From contig CM075766.1 of the NCBI GenBank assembly GCA_037974665.1, forward strand, positions 48,225,569 through 48,289,568: a DNA stretch of 64,000 nucleotides, written 5' to 3'. Both the position numbers and the translations under genes were made by a program. Origin of the DNA: Ehretia macrophylla. Lineage: Eukaryota > Streptophyta > Magnoliopsida > Boraginales > Ehretiaceae. Under the pieces are notes generated by a model. The model had not been told where the DNA came from, searched no databases, and worked only from the letters and a program-made list of their open reading frames with translations. Below, in pieces: positions 59,901-64,000 of the stretch (its first letter is position 1; the number at the start of each line of letters is the position of its first letter).

Positions 59901-61525
59901 GCCCACAAACCAAGGGCGTGGGGCTTGGGACCAGGTCTCCGTTGCTCCGGTACCCATAATTTTTGATCCGTAATGAGTTACGGGTGCACAATATACCTTT
60001 AGAAAGCTCTCTGAGAGCTCTACGATGGGGGCAGCAAGCCTGCTCAGCTATTATACCCCAAACCTGGCATGTATTCAATAGCACTTAAAGTTCATTTAAA
60101 TTGCATTTTATTGACCTTTCACCTTCTTTGACCAAACTAGTTGACTTTTCATCAACATTGACCAACTAGGACAAGGTCAGAATTTTTGAAATGTTTAATA
60201 AAGTGCAAACTTGGGATTAGAAATAAAAAAATGCAATGTTAAGTTAGTCAAATTTTGGGTCATATTTAGAATTAAACCTAAACCAATTGGGGAAGATTTA
60301 GGTAGCAAATTACATATGGTTGGAAAGCTCTATGAGTCTAGTTTCTGAGGCTTCAAACCGTTCGTGAATTGGAATTTTCTAGAAGAAGTTATGGCCATTT
60401 TCGTAAGGTCGCGCATAGCTGTTTTGGTTTAGCGGGTTGACCGAAGCTTTGACCATTTGACTTCAACTTGTCATCTTATATATGCATAATACATTACAAA
60501 AAAAAGCAAAAATCTGGAAAAAAAAAAAAGAAAGGGCCAAAACCATAGGAGAAAAAGAAAAAAAAAGATTTCAACATCAAAACGTCAAATCTTCGCGAGA
60601 GCTTGCACAGGGTTGTCTCCGGGGCTTCCAACGTGGATTTCCTAGCATCTAGTAGCGTCTAAGGTGAGGTTTTCATCGTTATTTGCACATTTGAAATAAT
60701 TGTGTTTAAACTTTAATTTTTGGGTTTTAGCCGTAGATTGTTATTTTAATCGTTTTGATGCTTAAAGAATGTTCCTTGACAATTGTAGAACATGTATTTG
60801 TAGAATTTTAGCATTTTCTACAGTTGAATATAGCAATTGCAATTTTAAATGCTAATGGAATAGTAAAATATGAATAGTAAACCCTCGTTACGTTAAAGTT
60901 GCATCGTTTTGCGTTCTGTTGATGTAGGAAGGTGCTAGATATGCTAGAATGCCTAAATGTATGGTTTAATTGGATTGTGTAATGAAAAAATGGAGAAAAA
61001 TGGCTTAGTGCATATCGGGGTCGTTTAGGTCAAGTTTGGCATTTTATCGTTTTGCATGAAGGCATTGTCGTAGTATGCCATAGAAGTACTTTTGGTGCAG
61101 TTATGACATTGGTTGGGTGATCGGTTGAGGTAGCTATAGTTCAAACGAGCAAAGGGAGAAATCGGGACTTTGCGGGAATTCTAGGGTAAAGTAGGGCTTC
61201 GGGGTCTTTAGATGTGCCTTATGGTGACCTAGGAGGATTGGTGAAGTCAGTTTCCAAAACTCGTGGCTCGTTTGAAAGTAGTAGCATTTTGAAAGTTGGG
61301 GTCGTTTTGTGTTTTTGTTGGTTTTCATAGTGTTATACTTGTAGAATGCTTATTATTGCTTGTTATGCTTGTTAAAGTTGGTTATGATTGAATTGTATAT
61401 CAATTGTTGATAATGCTTGTTAGTGTTGTTCTTGTTACTTTATTGATTGTAATTGCTTATTGTATCGTATGTTGTTACTAACCTGCACTTCAGTGCCTTG
61501 CTCGATTATCGTTATATTTCTCGTA

Positions 61526-61687
61526 TTGCATTGCATTATGTCAGGCGCGTGAGTGACGGGCCTCTCTGGGTAGCCTCGGGTTGCCAGTGTTGGTTGCTCT
61601 AGCTCCGTGTCCTATTCCCTTTCTCGCTTGGGTTGCCGCCCAGGGAGTTTTGGGTCGTAGAATTGACAGAGTATGTCCGGAGTACTC
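61526..61687 (+). other. Conserved LTR module in E5
   Basis: Landmarks: ATTGCATTGCATTATG, GGTAGCCTCGGGTTGCC, CTATTCCCTTTCTCGCTTGG, TTTTGGGTCGTAGAATTGA and TATGTCCGGAGTACTC. It keeps the TCCGGAGTA that E2 has changed. Confidence 0.8.
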
Positions 61688-61946
61688 TAAACGGAAGTTA
61701 TAAGGTGGGTGAGCCGGCACGTCATCGTTAAAGTCATCGAAATCATGATAGGTACATTACTCGCTCGAATGAACCACAGCCTTCAAAGTGTGGTATAGCT
61801 TTGAATGGTTGTGTTAATGCTTTCTTAATTGTTTATTGTATTGTCGTTTACATTGAATGTTTCCTTATTGATTATATTGCTTAACTGTACCAATTTGCAT
61901 TGGACAAACTTCTCTCTCTCTACCTCGATATCTGTCTCGCCCTCAC

Positions 61947-61992
61947 TGAGTATACGTGTAGAGTATACTCACTCCTCACCACCACATTTCAG
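61947..61992 (+). other. TGAG...CTCA hairpin plus CAG acceptor-like site (E5)
   Basis: Perfect 9-bp arms TGAGTATAC and GTATACTCA with loop GTGTAGA (61947-61971). ACCACCACATTTCAG then GAAATG follows (AG at 61991-61992). Confidence 0.75.
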
Positions 61993-62339
61993 GAAATGCC
62001 TTGTTAGCTGGAAAGTTCGTGGTTACGTGAAAGATCATGCTTGAAGAGTTGTCTTGCGTGCTATGTGGCTTGAGTTGTCAAAGATGCAAAGATGTATATT
62101 TTCATGTAATGTATGTGTTTAATGTTAAAAGGAATGTAATTTAAGTTTTACTAGATTATTGAAGTGGTTTGATAAGCTAGTTTATGTATACAGTTAGTAT
62201 AGTTTAACTTCAATGCATGTTTGTAATGTCCAAAGGAAAAGAGTTAGAATGGTATGATAGTCTATTTTATGCAATAAGTTAGTTTAGTTTAGTTGCCAAA
62301 CATGAATGTATTTGTCAAAGATAAGAAGAGACAGGTTAG

Positions 62340-62555
62340 CATTTAAACTGGAAATGTATATTTACTTGTGTTCGCTTGTTGAGAACCAAGCCTCGGATGG
62401 CCTTGAGGTGTTTATATGGTTGGACACGGTGCTGGTCCACTTATATGCTATTACAGGTTTTACATTTTGCCTAAAAAACAGGGGAGACTCTGTCCGTCTT
62501 TCCCTAAAAATTTTGCCCGGGTTTGGAATTGGGTTGTGATTAGATTGATTGACAG
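62340..62555 (+). other. Terminal LTR block present in E5, lost from E2 LTRs
   Basis: In E5 this ~216-bp block separates GGTTAG from AACTCTCGGTCTCGAG; in both E2 LTRs GGTTAG is joined directly to AACTCCCGGTCTCGAG. The block holds CTCGGATGGCCTTGAGG, TTACAGGTTTTACA, ACTCTGTCCGTC and TGCCCGGGTT, also present in E4, so presence is ancestral and E2 carries the deletion. Confidence 0.78.
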
Positions 62556-62589
62556 AACTCTCGGTCTCGAGAGGGATCAGGGTGTTACA

Positions 62590-64000
62590 CAGTTGTACCT
62601 ATTTTCGGGACCCAAAATCGAACGTTTTCAATAGTTTTGCGACCTTTTTCTTCTTTTGCGTTGTTTTTTCGTCCCGGATCGTACGTCGTGAGCCGCGAAA
62701 ATGACTACAACCTAATCCATCACATTTCTAGTACCGAATCCCAAGGTACCTTGGGCAAGACAACTTCACTTCACGTAGCGGCTGGGCCTACAAACCGAGG
62801 GCGTGGTGCTTGTGACCAGGTATACGTCGCTCCAGTGCCCATAACTTTTGATCCATAAGGAGTTACGTGGCGCACAACATACAGTTGGAAAGGTCTCCGA
62901 GAGCTCTACGACGGGGGCAGCAAGGATGCTCTGCTACTCCTATTTTCGGAGCCCAAAAGTGAACGTTTTCATCATTTTTGGGACACTTTTTCTCTTTTAC
63001 GTTATTTTTCCGTCCCAGATCATACGTCGTGAGCCGCGAAAAGGACGACAACCTAATCCATCACATTTTTATTACTGAATCCCATGGCACCTTCGGCCTG
63101 ACAACTTCACTTCACGTAGAGGCTGGGCTTGTAAACTGAGGGCATGGGGCTTAGGACCAGGTCTCCGTCGCTCCGGTGCCCATAACTTTTGATCCGCAAG
63201 AAGTTACGCGGCGCACAGCATACCGTTGGAAAGCTCTCCGAGAGCTCTACGACGGCGGCAGCCAGTATAATCGCTGCGCCTATTTTTCGTACCCAAACCG
63301 GCACTTTTTCCACAATTTTGGGATATTTTTCTTCTTTTACGCTATTTTTATATCCCGGATCGTACGTCGTGAGCCGCGAAAAGGACGACAACCTAATCCA
63401 TCACATTTCTATTACCAAATCCCACGGTACCTTAGGCAAGACAACTTCACTTCACGTAGAGGCTGGGCCCGCAAACCGAGGACGTAGGGCTTGGGACCAT
63501 GTCTCCGTCGCTCCGGTGCCCATAACATTTTGTCCGTAAGGAGTGACGCAGCGCACAACATACCATTAGAAGGCTCTCCGAGAGCTCTATGACGGGGGGA
63601 GCAAGCCTGCACGGCTGTGCCTGTTTCAGAGCCCAAAATTGAACGTTTTCATCAATTTTTGGACACTTTTCTGCTTTTGCGCAGTTTTTCTGTCCTGGAT
63701 CGTACGTCATGAGCCGCAAAAAGGACGACAAGCTAATCCATCACATTTCTGTTACTGAATTCCACTGCACCTTCGGCAAGACAACTTCGCTTCATGTAGA
63801 GGCTGGGCTTGCAAACCAAGGGCGTGGGGCTTGAGACCAGGTTTCCGTTGCTCCGGTGACCATAACTTTTGATCCGTAAGGAGTTACGTGGCACACAACA
63901 TACCGTTGGAAAGCTCTCTGAGAGCTCTACGACGGGGGCAGCAAGCCTGCTCAGCAGTGCCTATTTTGGAACCCAAAATCGAATATTTTCATATGTTTCG
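62590..64000. repeat. 340-bp satellite right of E5, running off the window
   Basis: About four diverged monomers of the right-hand subtypes (GGAAAGGTCTC at 62886, CTTTTTCTCTTTTACG at 62985), starting with the E5 TSD candidate CAGTT. The array continues beyond the window. Confidence 0.94.

Larger units (their letters stand above)
37485..60049. repeat. 340-bp satellite, long diverged array (about 66 monomers)
   Basis: Continuous tandem monomers in one orientation, beginning with the E4 TSD and ending in the E5 TSD. It is a patchwork of subtypes: dimer duplication at 37925-39286; right copy of the multi-monomer block at 39300-41690; from about 44.7 kb a subtype with TTTTGAGATGTTTT and GGCAGCAAACCTACTACT; another with TACAGTTGGAAAGGTCTC and CTTTTTCTCTTTTG; and one with CACATTGCTTTTACCGAATC. 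Two monomers carry internal deletions (near 43520 and 56635). Many 60-180-codon open frames exist on both strands and in several frames, mostly from non-ATG starts; I do not call them genes. Confidence 0.94.
60050..62589 (+). mobile_element. E5: solo LTR of the E2 family, plus orientation
   Basis: About 2540 bp between satellite flanks. The right end GGTCTCGAGAGGGATCAGGG then TGTTACA matches the E2 LTR end. The left end reads ATTATACCCCAAACC, so the terminal TG has decayed. The flanking CAGCT (60045-60049) and CAGTT (62590-62594) are probably one TSD with a substitution, and the left boundary is uncertain by 1-2 bp. Most of the body aligns with the E2 LTR, including CCTAGCATCTAGTAGCGTC versus CCTAGCGTCTAGGAGCGTC. 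It has the module at 61526-61687, the hairpin at 61947-61992 and a 216-bp terminal block absent from E2. No interior or second LTR. Confidence 0.87.

Overview
This window is non-genic repeat DNA from a flowering-plant nuclear genome. I found no supportable protein-coding gene, rRNA gene or tRNA gene. The plant assignment rests on two LTR retrotransposons whose primer-binding sites (TGGTATCAGAGC) match plant initiator-tRNA-Met, with polypurine tracts and 3' internal tails of the plant Ty3/gypsy (chromovirus) kind. Species cannot be named. A tandem array this long with few other insertions suggests centromeric or pericentromeric heterochromatin, but the sequence alone cannot prove it.

The base layer is one satellite family with a monomer of about 340 bp (roughly 110 monomers, all in one orientation), covering 1-9098, 19622-20286, 27589-27662, 30295-34240, 37485-60049 and 62590-64000. 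At 771-7565 it is organised as a higher-order repeat (HOR): five near-identical 1359-bp units of four monomers each. Elsewhere the monomers are a diverged mosaic of subtypes with local dimer and multi-monomer duplications.

Five LTR-retrotransposon insertions interrupt the array. At each one the two flanks join into a continuous satellite monomer, so they landed after the array formed. E1 (9099-19621, +) is complete, with 3808-bp LTRs about 0.4% diverged, a 2907-bp non-coding interior and target-site duplication (TSD) GTACA. E2 (20287-27588, -) is complete, with about 2.72-kb LTRs about 2% diverged, a 1858-bp non-coding interior and TSD TATGC. E3 (27663-30294, -, TSD GCTGC), E4 (34241-37484, +, TSD CTAGA) and E5 (60050-62589, +, imperfect TSD) are solo LTRs. 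E5 belongs to the same family as E2. No gag, protease, reverse transcriptase, RNase H or integrase is present, so both complete elements would depend on proteins supplied elsewhere.

The most interesting signal is that all five LTRs, although largely unalignable overall, share in the same order and sense (i) a GC-richer module of about 160-220 bp and, 250-400 bp downstream, (ii) a hairpin closed by TGAG...CTCA whose inner base pairs vary in a compensatory way, placed 16-26 nt before a splice-acceptor-like CAG. This looks like a conserved RNA or regulatory architecture of a group of non-autonomous plant LTR elements. Percent divergences and counts are by-eye estimates.
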